A stretch of 19,484 nucleotides of DNA, taken from positions 1 to 19,484 of the forward strand of contig JNEM01009740.1 in the NCBI GenBank assembly GCA_000697335.1. The letters are read 5' to 3'. The notes under the pieces are model-generated. The model saw only the letters and a list, made by a program, of their open reading frames with translations, had not been told where the DNA came from and searched no databases. This DNA comes from Conidiobolus incongruus B7586 (taxonomy: Eukaryota > Entomophthoromycota > Entomophthoromycetes > Entomophthorales > Conidiobolaceae). Within the stretch, counting starts at the first letter, position 1; each line of letters opens with the position of its first letter. Positions 9,938 to 19,484 of the stretch are shown piece by piece. The position numbers were made by a program, and so were the translations under genes.

Positions 9938-10687
9938 ATGAAAGCATTAGCTACTTTGTTGTTCTTGTGTGCTTTAATTTCTGCAGCTCCTATTTCTTCC
10001 TATGACCATGTGGATCTCGAATTGATTGATGCTATTAAATTGAGCTTCCAAATTGTTGGTATTTTGACTATGATTTTTGGGTTAGTATTTGTATTCTTTG
10101 GCTTCAAGTTTATTAAAGTGATTTGTGCCTTTAATGGATTTTTCATATTTTTCGCTTTATCTTTATTTGCTTATGGTGGATCGGATATAGCCAAAGACCT
10201 GAGTAAAGGTATTCCAAGACAACATTCCCCGGTTTTACTCCTCTTTGGTATTTTGGGTGGCTATTTATTTGTTCGTTATTTGATGGTAGGAAAAGTATCA
10301 ATTAGTTTTAATTTTGCTCAAAGTCTCGGTTTCAGGATTTTCGATAAGACCTTCCAAGCTCCTTCTCAAGTTTCTCTTCTTTTATCTGTTTGCTTTGGAA
10401 TTGCTTCATCTATTTTGACTTATAAATACACTGACCTAATGACCATTATCTCTGCTGCTTTCTATGGAGCTCAATTTTACACCCTTGGACTTGAAATGTT
10501 TATTAAATCTGGTTATATCGAAATGCCTGAATTTTTGAGCACACCCAGTGAATTCGGAATTAAATATAATTTAATAATAATTCTTACACTTGGCACCTTG
10601 GGTACCTTGTTCCAACTTTACTTAACTTCTAAACAAAATTACACCCCTGTTGAAACCAACGAAAAAGCCACTGATATCAAAGTTTAA
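9938..10687 (+). CDS. TM7S3/TM198-like (DUF4203) multi-pass membrane protein, gene 3
   Basis: This single-exon gene encodes 249 residues and begins at ATG. It has a clear signal peptide (MKALATLLFLCALISAAP) followed by about seven hydrophobic segments, near residues 36-56, 60-79, 97-114, 117-130, 145-160, 165-188 and 207-228. The C-terminal tail is short and polar (TPVETNEKATDIKV). The blocks GLVFVFFGFKFIKVICAFNG, LLLFGILGGYLFVRYLM and ILTYKYTDLMTIISAAFYG correspond to the conserved parts of the TM7S3/TM198-like domain (DUF4203, as in TMEM198). The protein is expected in the secretory pathway or plasma membrane; the molecular function is not known to me. It lies in the same orientation as gene 1 and the pseudogene, as in a tandem family. 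All eight glutamine codons are CAA, and the TAA stop follows the same tail as in gene 1, so the standard code fits. Confidence 0.88.
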   Translation: MKALATLLFLCALISAAPISSYDHVDLELIDAIKLSFQIVGILTMIFGLVFVFFGFKFIKVICAFNGFFIFFALSLFAYGGSDIAKDLSKGIPRQHSPVLLLFGILGGYLFVRYLMVGKVSISFNFAQSLGFRIFDKTFQAPSQVSLLLSVCFGIASSILTYKYTDLMTIISAAFYGAQFYTLGLEMFIKSGYIEMPEFLSTPSEFGIKYNLIIILTLGTLGTLFQLYLTSKQNYTPVETNEKATDIKV

Positions 10688-11739
10688 TTAAATTTGATAT
10701 TTTCAATTATTTTTTTAATAAAATACTCAGTTCAACTGAAATTTGAATTATATTTTCATTATTTATAACTTGATATCTTTGCAGTTTCAGGAACATTATT
10801 TCAATTTTTTATTACTCATTGTTTGAGCATAAATTAATCATCTTTATTTTCTAATATATTATTACTATTATTAATATTAAAATATATCATTGATTATTTA
10901 ATAAAGATTAGATCATAATATATTATATTTTATTGATACTTAAAATTATTTACTATTTGATTTATATTTTAACAATGAATGTATTAGTCTATTATTAATA
11001 ATAGCAAAAAAGAATCACAGACTAATATTAATACAATGAAATTATATATAGATAATTCTCTAAACCAATTAGTATTTAATGCCATAAATCATAATTACAT
11101 AATATTGAACTTTATTAATAATTAATTGAATAAACTTGCATTATTATAACAAAGTATTATTATATTTATAATAAGTTTTATCATTAAAGATTGTTGTTAA
11201 AAAAGTACTTATAATATTATTTAGTAAATTATTTATTAATCCTGCTTTTTAATATTTTAAGACTATATTTCTTAGAATTTACTATTGAGATATTATAACA
11301 AAATATCCAGAAAATTTTTTCCTTTTATCTTCTTACCTTTTGGGTTTAAATAGTTGATTTAATAAATAATATGGTGTTTGGTTAAAATCTAACAAAATGG
11401 TCAAAAAAACAAAAAATATCTTTTAATTATAAACTAACAAAGCTAGCTTAAAATAGAAACAATATTGGCTTAATTATCAAATTAAAATATAAGGTTAATT
11501 TGAAATATAATAATATATTGATTATAAACTTGATTTTTATTTTTTTTAAATTTGATAAATATTAAAATAAATTATAATATTATTTTATTACTTTTTATTT
11601 GGTTTCAAATAAATATATTAAAATAATAATATACCAGAAATATACCTAATTTTTTGATATTAAAATAAAATTATTATATAATTTTAAATTTAATTAATTG
11701 ATTAAATAAAAAAAATTAAATATTAACATATTTTAGAAA
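10688..11739. other. intergenic region, right edge of the gene island
   Basis: I see no gene. TG and CA dinucleotides become rarer along this stretch, and from about 11400 the sequence is as AT-rich as the transposon flanks. No similarity to the Ty3 or mariner copies was found by eye. Confidence 0.45.
10717..10722 (+). promoter_or_regulatory. possible polyadenylation signal of gene 3
   Basis: AATAAA starts 30 bases after the stop codon, a spacing similar to that seen after gene 1. Chance occurrence is likely in AT-rich DNA, so this is a weak call. Confidence 0.3.
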
Positions 11740-12060
11740 AGCAGTATCTAAGGTAGTTTAAGTAAAAAAAAGACCTGGGAATTCTAGGTAAGTGTTAAAA
11801 AGATAAAAAATTTATTAATTTAAGTTAAATTGCTAGAAGGACTCAGATTAAACTTTTCCTACTTAATATAACTTTAATTCCAGATTTTATATTAAATAAG
11901 TTAGGTAAGATGGTTTATGAGATTCTCTGGTAATTTGTATCATTAGTTAATTAAAAAATAAGATGGGAACAGATAATATGCCAAGGAAAATAACTTTAAC
12001 ATTAGGTTGAAATAAAAATACTTAGGTAAAAAGGAGTTACTTGACTTTTGGCAATATATA
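11740..12060. other. unidentified, less AT-rich patch
   Basis: About 320 bp with more G and C than either side, including GACCTGGGAATTCTAGG at 11772-11788 and a G-rich run near 11963. All six frames contain stops and I recognise no protein motif, rRNA or tRNA. The contrast suggests a remnant of a once coding or structured sequence, possibly another old transposon, but nothing in it identifies a family. Confidence 0.3.
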
Positions 12061-12977
12061 CTAGTTTAATATTTTTGGAGATAAATTTAATAATTATTTG
12101 TATTTAATTTCTATATAAAGAAATATAATCTCCCAAGTAAAATAATATTAATAATAAATATATTTATTAATCAAATACCAAGAATATTTTTGAAATAATC
12201 AAATTATCCATATTTTTATGAAAAATTATTTATTAATTAAAAATATTAAAACTAGATATTAATTTTTTAATTTAATATATTATTAATAAATATAATTAAA
12301 ATATAACAATATAAAAGTATTGATTAATTTACTATTCTCTGGCGTTTTAAATTATGAAACTAGTATCTCTATATATAGCTAAATTAATTATAGATTGGGT
12401 TATATTACTATATAAATTAATTTTTATTTTTTGATAATAATTATAAAATATAGGATTAATATAAAATTATTTTAGGCTATAGGTTATTATAATAATTTGT
12501 GTAATAAAACGGTTTTATTATTTTTTAACTTTAATAATTTTTTTTCAAACTAAACTTTATAAATAAAATATAACCAGAATATTTCCCCAAATTTTTTTAT
12601 TATAATAATATTATTTTTGATAAAATTGGTTGTTTTAGCTATTAACTATATAATAATAAGAAAAGTATAATTTATATAGAGTTTTGGTACTAGTCTTTAC
12701 CTTATAAATTCAAAGTTTTTTTAAGATTAACAAACTATCAATATTATTAATATATATTATAAAATCATATTATATATATATATATATTGCAAACTAATAA
12801 TTATATTATCCATTATTGATATTAGTCTGATTTTTTTCAAAATATGAATAAATTTCTCTATTTTATTATTCTATTATAAATATATTTTTCAGAGAGCATA
12901 ACAAATCAAAAATTTAATATATAGATAAGTTGATTTTTTTATTTTAATATTTGGGGTAATTTTTTTATTAATATAAA
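12061..12977. other. AT-rich stretch left of mariner 2
   Basis: No gene or known element is recognised. It contains a 9-bp perfect inverted repeat with a one-base centre (TAATAAAAC-G-GTTTTATTA, 12502-12520) and an AT dinucleotide run near 12767-12788. It does not match the corresponding flank of mariner 1, so the two mariner copies sit in different surroundings. Confidence 0.45.
12767..12788. repeat. AT dinucleotide microsatellite
   Basis: A run of alternating TA of about 20 bases. Shorter runs occur near 13082 and 3308; these two lie at comparable places inside the two mariner copies. Confidence 0.6.
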
Positions 12978-13354
12978 ATAAAAAATAATAAATTATTTAA
13001 TTTCTGATTTTTCAATTTGATTATTAATGGGAAATAAAAAAATAGATAAAAAAACAAATAGGAAAATATATTGTTTTTAATTATATATATATATAATTTT
13101 TTTGATTAAAAAAATAATTTTTTAAATTTAATTATTTAATTTAATTATATTTAAACCAAATAATAATTATTAAAAGACTTTTATTTAAATATTAATAAAA
13201 TTAAACTATAAACCTTTTAAAATTATATAAAATTTTTAAGTTTTTTTTAATAAAATATTTTATAAATTAAAAACTTATCACTAGGTAAATTACTTTAAAA
13301 TTAAAAAAAAATCTAAAACTTATTAAAATCTAGAAAATCAATTCTAACTATTAC
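12978..13354 (+). mobile_element. mariner copy 2, 5' part (left of the LTR insertion)
   Basis: The reverse complement of mariner 1 (about 3421 down to 3040) aligns here base by base with few gaps. Shared landmarks are AATTTCTGATTTTTCAA (12999-13015), TTTAATTTAATTATATTTAAAC and TAGGTAAAT. The piece holds the element's 5' end and the start of the transposase, up to a tract reading KSRKSILTI that aligns with KFKRPTLIVI of mariner 1. It ends at the target duplication of the LTR element. The left edge is placed by homology and is accurate to several bases. Confidence 0.82.
13350..13354 (+). repeat. target site duplication, left copy
   Basis: ATTAC directly before the LTR start, repeated perfectly at 19069-19073. 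Five bases is the usual duplication length for Ty3-type elements. Confidence 0.85.
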
Positions 13355-13755
13355 TGTTAAAAGACTAGTTCTCTAAATTCTTATATACACTTTCATATAA
13401 TCCAATTAACTATTAATTATATGATTAATTTATACTTAGATAGTTAAATTAATTGTATAAATAGTATTAAATCATCTAATACACCAGGTTCCTCTTTTTT
13501 TCCTCTCAATTCTTACTATTTTTTACTTTTACACTATTTCTAAGATTGAAACTATATTCTGTTGATATTGTAGGATATTAGCACTACCTAATATAAATTT
13601 TAATATATTAGTGACTCATCCTAGTTCAAAGCTTAATTAAACTTTGTTTATACTTGCACACTACAGTTATATTATATTATTATATTCTGTACCACACTAT
13701 TTTTATATTAAATCTTCCTCTATACTATATTAGTTTAACTACCACTATACTTATA
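13355..13755 (+). repeat. 5' LTR of copy B
   Basis: 401 bp, starting TGTTAAAAG and aligned end to end with 18668-19068 without net length change. It contains the motif TATAAATA at 13456-13463, which is a good candidate for the element promoter. Confidence 0.93.
13456..13463 (+). promoter_or_regulatory. TATA-like box in the 5' LTR of copy B
   Basis: TATAAATA at offset 101 from the LTR start. The same eight bases occur at the same offset in the 3' LTR (18769-18776) and in the LTR of copy A (1685-1692, minus strand), although all three LTRs have diverged. Confidence 0.6.
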
Positions 13756-13770
13756 TAGTAACAGTAACAA
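13756..13770 (+). other. probable primer-binding site of copy B
   Basis: The bases right after the 5' LTR read TAGTAACAGTAACAA. They resemble the TGGTA.CAG type of site used with initiator methionine tRNA. The position is right; the tRNA assignment is a guess. Confidence 0.45.
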
Positions 13771-13879
13771 AACTGTTAAAAACCTATTAGATATTAATAA
13801 CTATCTGTATTAAACTTAATTATTGCTATTTTAAATCTTATCTATAATTTATTTCATTCAAATTTAACACTATATACTA

Positions 13880-14840
13880 TAATACTACTAAAAAAAGAGA
13901 TACCCTTATATTATTTTAATGATGATAGTAGCTTAATTACTAAGTGAATCTAAGACTTTAGTCCCTAAAAACTTATTACCCTTTAAAAAGCTTATATTAG
14001 ACAACTTTTGATTGAAAAAAACATGTTTTAAAGAGCTTAAATCTAACAAACCAGCTACTTTACTATAGTTAATGCATTAAACCACCTCTTTAGTATCTTT
14101 AAAAATAAATTAACTACTTATGATAGTTTAAAAAACCTTTACAAACTTGAAAACTACCTTAAAAACATAAAGAATTACCTTAATTTAATTCCTGATGAAG
14201 ATTTAAAGAATATCTTTAAATTAGCTACTTCTTTTTTAGAAAAATTTGTTTATATTTGGTAGTTAACTCATTATAAGCTTAATCTTAAAGAATCTTCAAG
14301 AGGATAGCTTACTACAAAGATATAAACTTTTAAACAATTAGAAAAAGCTTTTAAAGAGAGGTATTACCTAAAAAATTAAGTTTAATTAACAAGAGAAAAG
14401 CTTTCCCAACTTAAATAAAAAACTTCTACAAAATAATTGATTGAGAAATTTAATGAGATATGCTTAAACATATTAAATATTACTAAAGAACAACAAATCC
14501 ACAAACTATTATAATGCTTTAACCCTCAAGTAAAACTCTAATTAGTTAGTAGGGAACATTTTAATAATATGTTTTTTTCTAACATTTGTTATATAGCAAT
14601 TATAATTGATAATATCTTTTATTTTATAACTAAATCTTCCCACCTTAAAAATTAATCTTTTAAACTTTACTTTAACCCACTTAAGTTTTAAATGATAGAT
14701 ATTTCTGTTTTAAAACTTTATGAGAAAACCTTTAATGAAGAAATTAAAGCTTATTTAAGAATAAACAAAGGTTGTTATTACTGCTGAAAAACTTAAGTTA
14801 ACTATAAAGCTAATAAATACCTTTTAAGGAAGCAACATCT
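13880..14840 (+). other. gag region of copy B (fossil)
   Basis: The region lies between leader and protease, where gag belongs. A CYYC group at 14773-14784 followed by basic residues resembles the zinc knuckle of the nucleocapsid part. The region is broken. The matching part of copy A (about 1-1260) shows the same order. Confidence 0.6.
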
Positions 14841-15089
14841 GTTTAATTTTCAACAATCTTAACCTACCAACCATAAATCAAACTTGAATAATATTAATAT
14901 AACTTTAGAATCACCCTTTTTACAATTAATTAGCAGATTCTAATCTAATCCACAAAAGTTTTAATAAACCAATGATTCCACAAATTAAACTATGTATACT
15001 AGAGAAATCTAATTGATTAAACCACTAGAAACTAAAAATATTCTAGTAACTAATTTACCTTGTAATTCTTTACCTTTAACTATCACCCT

Positions 15090-15210
15090 ATTGTTTGTGT
15101 TAACTAGTTTTTTTATAGATATACTTGTTAGTGTTTTAATTAACTCTGGTTATTTTAATTGTATTATCTCCTTTTTTATTGTTGCAAAGCTATTTTTACC
15201 TACTTAAAAA
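15090..15210 (+). other. aspartic protease region of copy B (fossil)
   Basis: A hydrophobic stretch around 15115-15190 resembles the active-site region of retroelement aspartic proteases, by position and by the pattern of residues around an SG pair. It is degraded, so the call rests partly on its place between gag and reverse transcriptase. Confidence 0.55.
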
Positions 15211-15829
15211 AGTAACTTGATAATTAAATATACTAACAACTTAATGGAATAAGCATCTGGTACTATATCTAGATACCTATTACTATTTCTTAACTATTCC
15301 TAATATATTAAATTCCTAGTTGGTAACATTAGTTATAATTTTATACTAGGTTAAAATTAGTTTAAATATCACAGTTTTATATCTATGGATATTACCCTAG
15401 AAAGCTACAAATTTATTTTTTTCACATTCCAAAAAAAATTAATAGAATTAATCTTAAAAAATCTACATTACCCTATTATAAAACCATTAAATGCTTTACC
15501 TAACACTAACTCTACAATTATAACAAATAATTCTATTATTATAAATAAAAATCAATGTAAAAAGTTAATCAAAAACCTAAATAATCTATAGGGATATATA
15601 TCTGTTTATTATTCATCTATTAATACTTCATCTGTTGATTTTAATGAAGTTATATTTAATGACCACTTCTTATATAATACAGTAAGTTAATTTGTTAATG
15701 TTTTTGAACTTGTGAATAGATTACCACTTAAACATAATATTAAATATAAAATTAAACTAATCTTTAGTATATAACTATACTTAAAACTTACCATTTATCT
15801 CTTGAATAATACTAAACCTTAAAAGAAGA

Positions 15830-16500
15830 AATCCAAAAACTACTTGAAAATAAATATATTAGACTTTTTTCTTCACTATAAAAATCTCTAATCTTTTTTG
15901 TATAAAAGGTTGATGGTGGTTAGAGACTATATATTAATAACTGTGTTTTAAACTCTAAAACTATTAAAGATAAAACCCCATTATTAAACCTATATGATGT
16001 TAGGGATAAACTACTTAAATCAATTATATTTACTAAATTAGATGTTAGGAATAGGTATTATAACATTAAAGTTGAAGAAGATTCTATTCTTTTAACTATT
16101 TTCAACACTTTTTTAAGCTACTATAAATTTACTGTTATAAACTTTAGATTGTGTAGTACCCTTATAACTTTCATTTAATTCATCAATTCCCTTTTTAACC
16201 CTGTCTTTAATAACTTTATTATCACTTACCTTGATGATATCCTAATCTATTTAAAAACTAAAAAAGAATATATTTAACATATTAATTAGGTTTTACAAAT
16301 TATTTAAGAACATAAATTACCTTTGAAACTATCAAAATACATCTTTAGTGCCTCTTCTATCTTTTTTTATAGTTATATTGTTTCCTCTTAAGGAATTAGT
16401 ATTAATCTAACTAAACTCAATGGTGTTAAAGCTTTTATTATACTTATAAACAAAGATTAACTTATGTTTATACTTAAATTATTGAATTATTTAAAAATTT
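15830..16500 (+). other. reverse transcriptase region of copy B (fossil)
   Basis: Two family motifs are visible: KLDVRNRYYNIKVEED near 16037-16085 and the polymerase active-site motif YLDDILIY at 16227-16250. Their order and spacing match Ty3-type reverse transcriptases. The surrounding frame is interrupted. Confidence 0.88.
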
Positions 16501-16799
16501 CATTGATCCTTTTGTTGAACTTGCTACTCCTTTTACTAAGTTTTTGAAGAAAGACTATCTTTTTGAATAAACCCCACTATACACTTTCTGTATAAATGTT
16601 TTAATTTTCTATATCACCAATGCTTTTGCTTTATCTATCTTTAATCTAAAACTACCTACCATTATTTTTACTAACTCTAGTTTTTTTACAATTAGTAGAT
16701 AGTTAACCTAGTTTGAATTTAATTTATATTTTACCTTATAACTATAAGATAAAATAATAAATAGGGGAGAATAGGTTAAGTTTAACCCTACAAATATTA

Positions 16800-17100
16800 C
16801 CTTAATACTAATAACATTCTAGTTAAGAAAAATAAAACCAACTGAAATGAAATACCTAGTTTATAAATAAGAACTTTTTGCTTTAGTAGAAATAATCAAA
16901 AATCACTCACATTTCTTATCCTGCAATTTTTTCTTAACACTTATAGATTATAAATTACTTATCTACTTAAATACTTAGAAGTATTTATCAAGAAGATAAG
17001 TTAGATAAATTAAAACTATCTAAGCTTACTTTTTCTTTATTCAATATCTTTTAGGTTAATAAAACTATGTTATAGATACTTTGTTAAGAAATCTTACATA
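16800..17100 (+). other. RNase H region of copy B (fossil)
   Basis: The tracts ELFALVEIIK and FFLTLIDYKLLIYL (about 16870-16975) match the conserved middle part of Ty3 RNase H domains. They follow the reverse transcriptase directly, as expected. Confidence 0.8.
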
Positions 17101-17329
17101 TTTACCCTTTTGTTCTAATTGTAAAAATCCAGCAAATATTAACTCAATGATTATTAATGAAGGAAATAAAAAATTTATTAAACTACTTTAAAAAACACTA
17201 TTAAATATTGATTTCTTTATTTTAGTTAAAGAAGAACTCTTTAAACTATTAGAAAACCAACTAAAATATGTTAAAAGATTTAAAATTATCAATAACTTAC
17301 TATATTATAATAACTGTCTATATATTCCT

Positions 17330-18080
17330 AACATTCCCAAGATCCAACAAACAATATTTAATGAATGCCATAACTTACTTGTTAAAGGACATCAAATCTA
17401 GTTAAAAACTACTAAGAGAATTAAAACAAAGTATTACTAACCTTCCCTAGTTAAATTAGTTTAGAAATACACTAATACTTGTGATATATGTTAAAGAACT
17501 AAATATAATACTCAACTAAAATATAGTAAACTTATTCCCCTACAAGTCCCTAATGAAACTTAACAACAAATTTAACTTGATTTCATAGAAATCCCTAAAT
17601 CAACTAATGGTTATAATAACTTACTAATTGCAATTGATTCATTTTCCAAATATGTTTATTTTATTCTTTATTTCAAAACTTCTATAGCTAAAGATGTTGC
17701 ACAATTGTTATTCTCTAATATCTTTACTTACCATAGAATTCCACAAACTATTGTATTTGATAGAGATGCACAATTCAACTCTTGATTCTAGAAGTCACTA
17801 TCCTTTTCCCTTAAAATTAACCTAGCTATGTCTACTACCAATCATCACCAAACTAATAAACTTGTTGAAAGAATTATTAAAACCTTGAAGCAAATAATTA
17901 GAGCTTATATTAACACTAATCAGTTAAATTAAGATGCCTATATCTACTAACTCTAATATTTATTCAATACCTCTATTAATAAATCAACAGGTTTTAGCCT
18001 TTATTTCATCAATTATAGCAAACACCCTAACTTAATAATTACTCTAAAACTTTAAATTAACTTACCTTTAGACATTGTTG
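17330..18080 (+). other. integrase region of copy B (fossil)
   Basis: A zinc-binding part is seen as a His-rich start (about 17360-17395) and a TCDIC group near 17470-17484. The catalytic core follows with LDFIEIP near 17575, VFDRDAQF near 17752 and VERIIKTLKQ near 17864, which correspond to the D, D and E blocks. The best-preserved reading lies in this region. Confidence 0.88.
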
Positions 18081-18454
18081 AATTTTAATCTAATATCAAA
18101 CATATCAATTCTCTTGTCAAATTTAACTTAGAAGAAAATTAAAGGATCATAGAACAATAATATTTAAAGTTATCTAGAAACCTTCTTAAATATAAAACTG
18201 GTATGTTTGTATACTTAGAACAATTTGCCCTTAAACTTATCTTATTTAAATCTAGCTTAATCCCAAATACTTACTATTATATTATAGTCCCTATAAAATT
18301 TAATCTATTGATTTAAATTTTGAAAATATTACCTTGGAATTACCTCTAACTTTGAGGATCAACTTTACCTTTCACATATCCAAAATTAAACCATACTTTG
18401 AAGATTTTGACACTTTTCCTAATTGATTAAAAACCCAAAACTAGATCTAATTAT

Positions 18455-18620
18455 TAATCAAGATAGAGAAGAAGAATACTATGTTGATTACATAATTAAA
18501 TCTAAATCTATTAGGAATAAGCTTTATTTTTATATAAAATGGATAGGTTATTTTATTAAAGAAGTTACATAAGAACCTCTAGAAAATATTAAGAATACCT
18601 TAGCCTATTATACCTATTTG
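18455..18620 (+). other. C-terminal chromodomain of copy B (fossil)
   Basis: The tract includes EEYYVDYIIKSK and, further on, FYIKWIGY, the typical start and core of a chromodomain. It sits at the very end of the integrase, as in chromodomain Ty3 elements that target heterochromatin. Confidence 0.82.
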
Positions 18621-18660
18621 TAAAAAAATTAGGGAGTGTGTCTCTTCTAAAAAACTTACT

Positions 18661-18667
18661 AGGGGAG
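18661..18667 (+). other. polypurine tract of copy B
   Basis: AGGGGAG lies immediately before the 3' LTR, the expected place for plus-strand priming. In such AT-rich DNA a run of four G is distinctive. Confidence 0.75.
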
Positions 18668-19068
18668 TATTAAAAGACTAGTTCTTTAAATTCTTATATA
18701 TACTTTCATATAATCTAATTAACTATTAATTATATAATTAATTTATACTTATATAGTTAAATTAATTGTATAAATAGTATTAAATCATTTAATAAACTAG
18801 GTTCCTCTTTTTTTCCTCTCAATTCTTATTATTTTTTACTTTTACACTATTTTTAAAATTGAGACTATATTTTGTTAATATTATAGGATATTGGCACTAC
18901 CTAATATAAATCTTAATATATCAGTGACTCATCCTAGTTTGAAGCTTAATTAAACTTTGTTTACACTTGTACACTACAGCTACATTATATTACCATGTTC
19001 TGCACCATACTACTTTTATATTAAGTCTTCCTTTGTACTATATTAGTTTAACTACCACTACACTTACA
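18668..19068 (+). repeat. 3' LTR of copy B
   Basis: 401 bp, aligned with 13355-13755. It ends in CA just before the target duplication. It carries the conserved TATAAATA at 18769-18776. Differences from the 5' LTR occur in both directions and are nearly all C/T or G/A. Confidence 0.93.
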
Positions 19069-19073
19069 ATTAC
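19069..19073 (+). repeat. target site duplication, right copy
   Basis: ATTAC directly after the terminal CA of the 3' LTR. It matches the left copy and also fixes the LTR ends. Confidence 0.85.
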
Positions 19074-19484
19074 TCTCTTAATTATTAATATAATAAAAAA
19101 TATATTCAAAAATAACTTTTTATTTTAATTAAAAAATTATCAAAATATTACAATATTAGATATTTAAGTATTTTATATTTATTAAAGTTTATATCAAAAT
19201 TAATTAATAAAAATATAAAATAAGAATTTATAATTTAATTAAAACTTAAAAAAAACTAGAATAGTTATAATTAAATTAAATTTATTAAAGTATAACTAAA
19301 AACTAAAGCCTTTATAATAAATAATTATAATTAATAAATCCTAAATTATTTAATATAATTCTTTAATAGAATATAAATTAAAATGTTAAATTAAATTAAT
19401 TTATATCTTTTTATAAATCTTTTTAAATAATACTATATTAATAAATTAATTTTGGTTATTATAATAAATTATAATAAAATATGT
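19069..19484 (+). mobile_element. mariner copy 2, continuation right of the LTR insertion (cut by window end)
   Basis: The sequence after the retrotransposon resumes the mariner exactly where the left piece stopped and follows mariner 1 (about 3040 down to 2760). The landmark AATTATTAAT (19079-19088) is shared with mariner 1. The position of the first catalytic Asp is reached near 19321-19340, where the text reads IIIINKS against IIIIDES in mariner 1; both acidic codons have become A-rich by G-to-A change. The rest of the transposase lies beyond the window. Together the two pieces cover roughly 60 percent of the element. Confidence 0.82.

Larger units (their letters stand above)
13355..19068 (+). 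mobile_element. Ty3-type chromodomain LTR retrotransposon, copy B
   Basis: A structurally complete but decayed element of 5714 bp. It has two LTRs of 401 bp each, a 5-bp target duplication, a primer-binding-like site, gag, protease, reverse transcriptase, RNase H, integrase, a C-terminal chromodomain and a polypurine tract, in that order. Integrase after RNase H and the chromodomain place it among chromodomain Ty3 elements (chromoviruses). The coding part is broken in many places and cannot be active. It lies inside mariner copy 2, so it is younger than that insertion. The LTRs differ at roughly 35 of 401 positions by hand alignment, nearly all transitions. Because such change may be fast in repeats, this cannot be turned into an age with confidence. 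Confidence 0.93.

Noticed and set aside
13025-13034. AATGGGAAAT as the start of mariner 2
   Set aside because: It looks like the inverted repeat of mariner 1, but the longer alignment with mariner 1 places it inside the element, downstream of the shared AATTTCTGATTTTTCAA. The real edge is near 12978.
15013-15591. Two short plus-strand open stretches as independent genes
   Set aside because: Both lie inside Ty3-type copy B, at and just after the protease region, and are pieces of that fossil.
1-19484. The whole window as one large palindrome
   Set aside because: The flanks of the two mariners (3422-3700 and 12600-12977) do not match in reverse complement, and only copy B is nested in a mariner. 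The mirrored layout therefore comes from separate insertions.

Overview
The window looks like nuclear DNA of a very AT-rich eukaryote. It contains two intron-free genes for secretory-pathway membrane proteins, a broken third copy of the same gene, and at least four transposable-element copies. Chromodomain-bearing Ty3 elements, mariner transposons and C-to-T decay confined to repeats best fit a fungus or fungal relative. That is an inference, and another AT-rich protist is not excluded. The standard genetic code fits: both intact genes write all their glutamines as CAA or CAG and end at TAA after a conserved C-terminal tail.

Left flank (1 to about 3420). The window opens inside a minus-strand copy of a Ty3-type LTR element (copy A, 1-1793), whose 5' LTR is at about 1394-1793. 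After a short AT-rich spacer comes a nearly full-length minus-strand mariner transposon (mariner 1, about 2146-3421) with a decayed DD34D transposase.

Central gene island (about 4.7 to 11.2 kb). Three plus-strand TM7S3/TM198-like (DUF4203) genes lie in tandem: an intact gene at 6322-7080, a pseudogene at about 8668-9410 and an intact gene at 9938-10687. The pseudogene is closer to the third gene than to the first. CA and TG dinucleotides are common here and nearly absent from the flanks.

Right flank (about 11.2 kb to the end). About 2.3 kb holds no recognisable gene, including a slightly more GC-rich patch at about 11740-12060 that I could not identify. Then a second mariner (mariner 2, plus strand) begins near 12978. 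It is split by a Ty3-type chromodomain LTR element (copy B, 13355-19068) with two 401-bp LTRs and a perfect 5-bp target duplication. Mariner 2 resumes after that duplication and runs off the window end.

The host genes are a tandem multigene family of unknown role in the secretory or membrane system. The flanks show nested transposition followed by decay dominated by transitions, resembling repeat-induced point mutation (RIP) or methyl-cytosine deamination. I found no tRNA, rRNA or CRISPR array, and no system that is clearly new.
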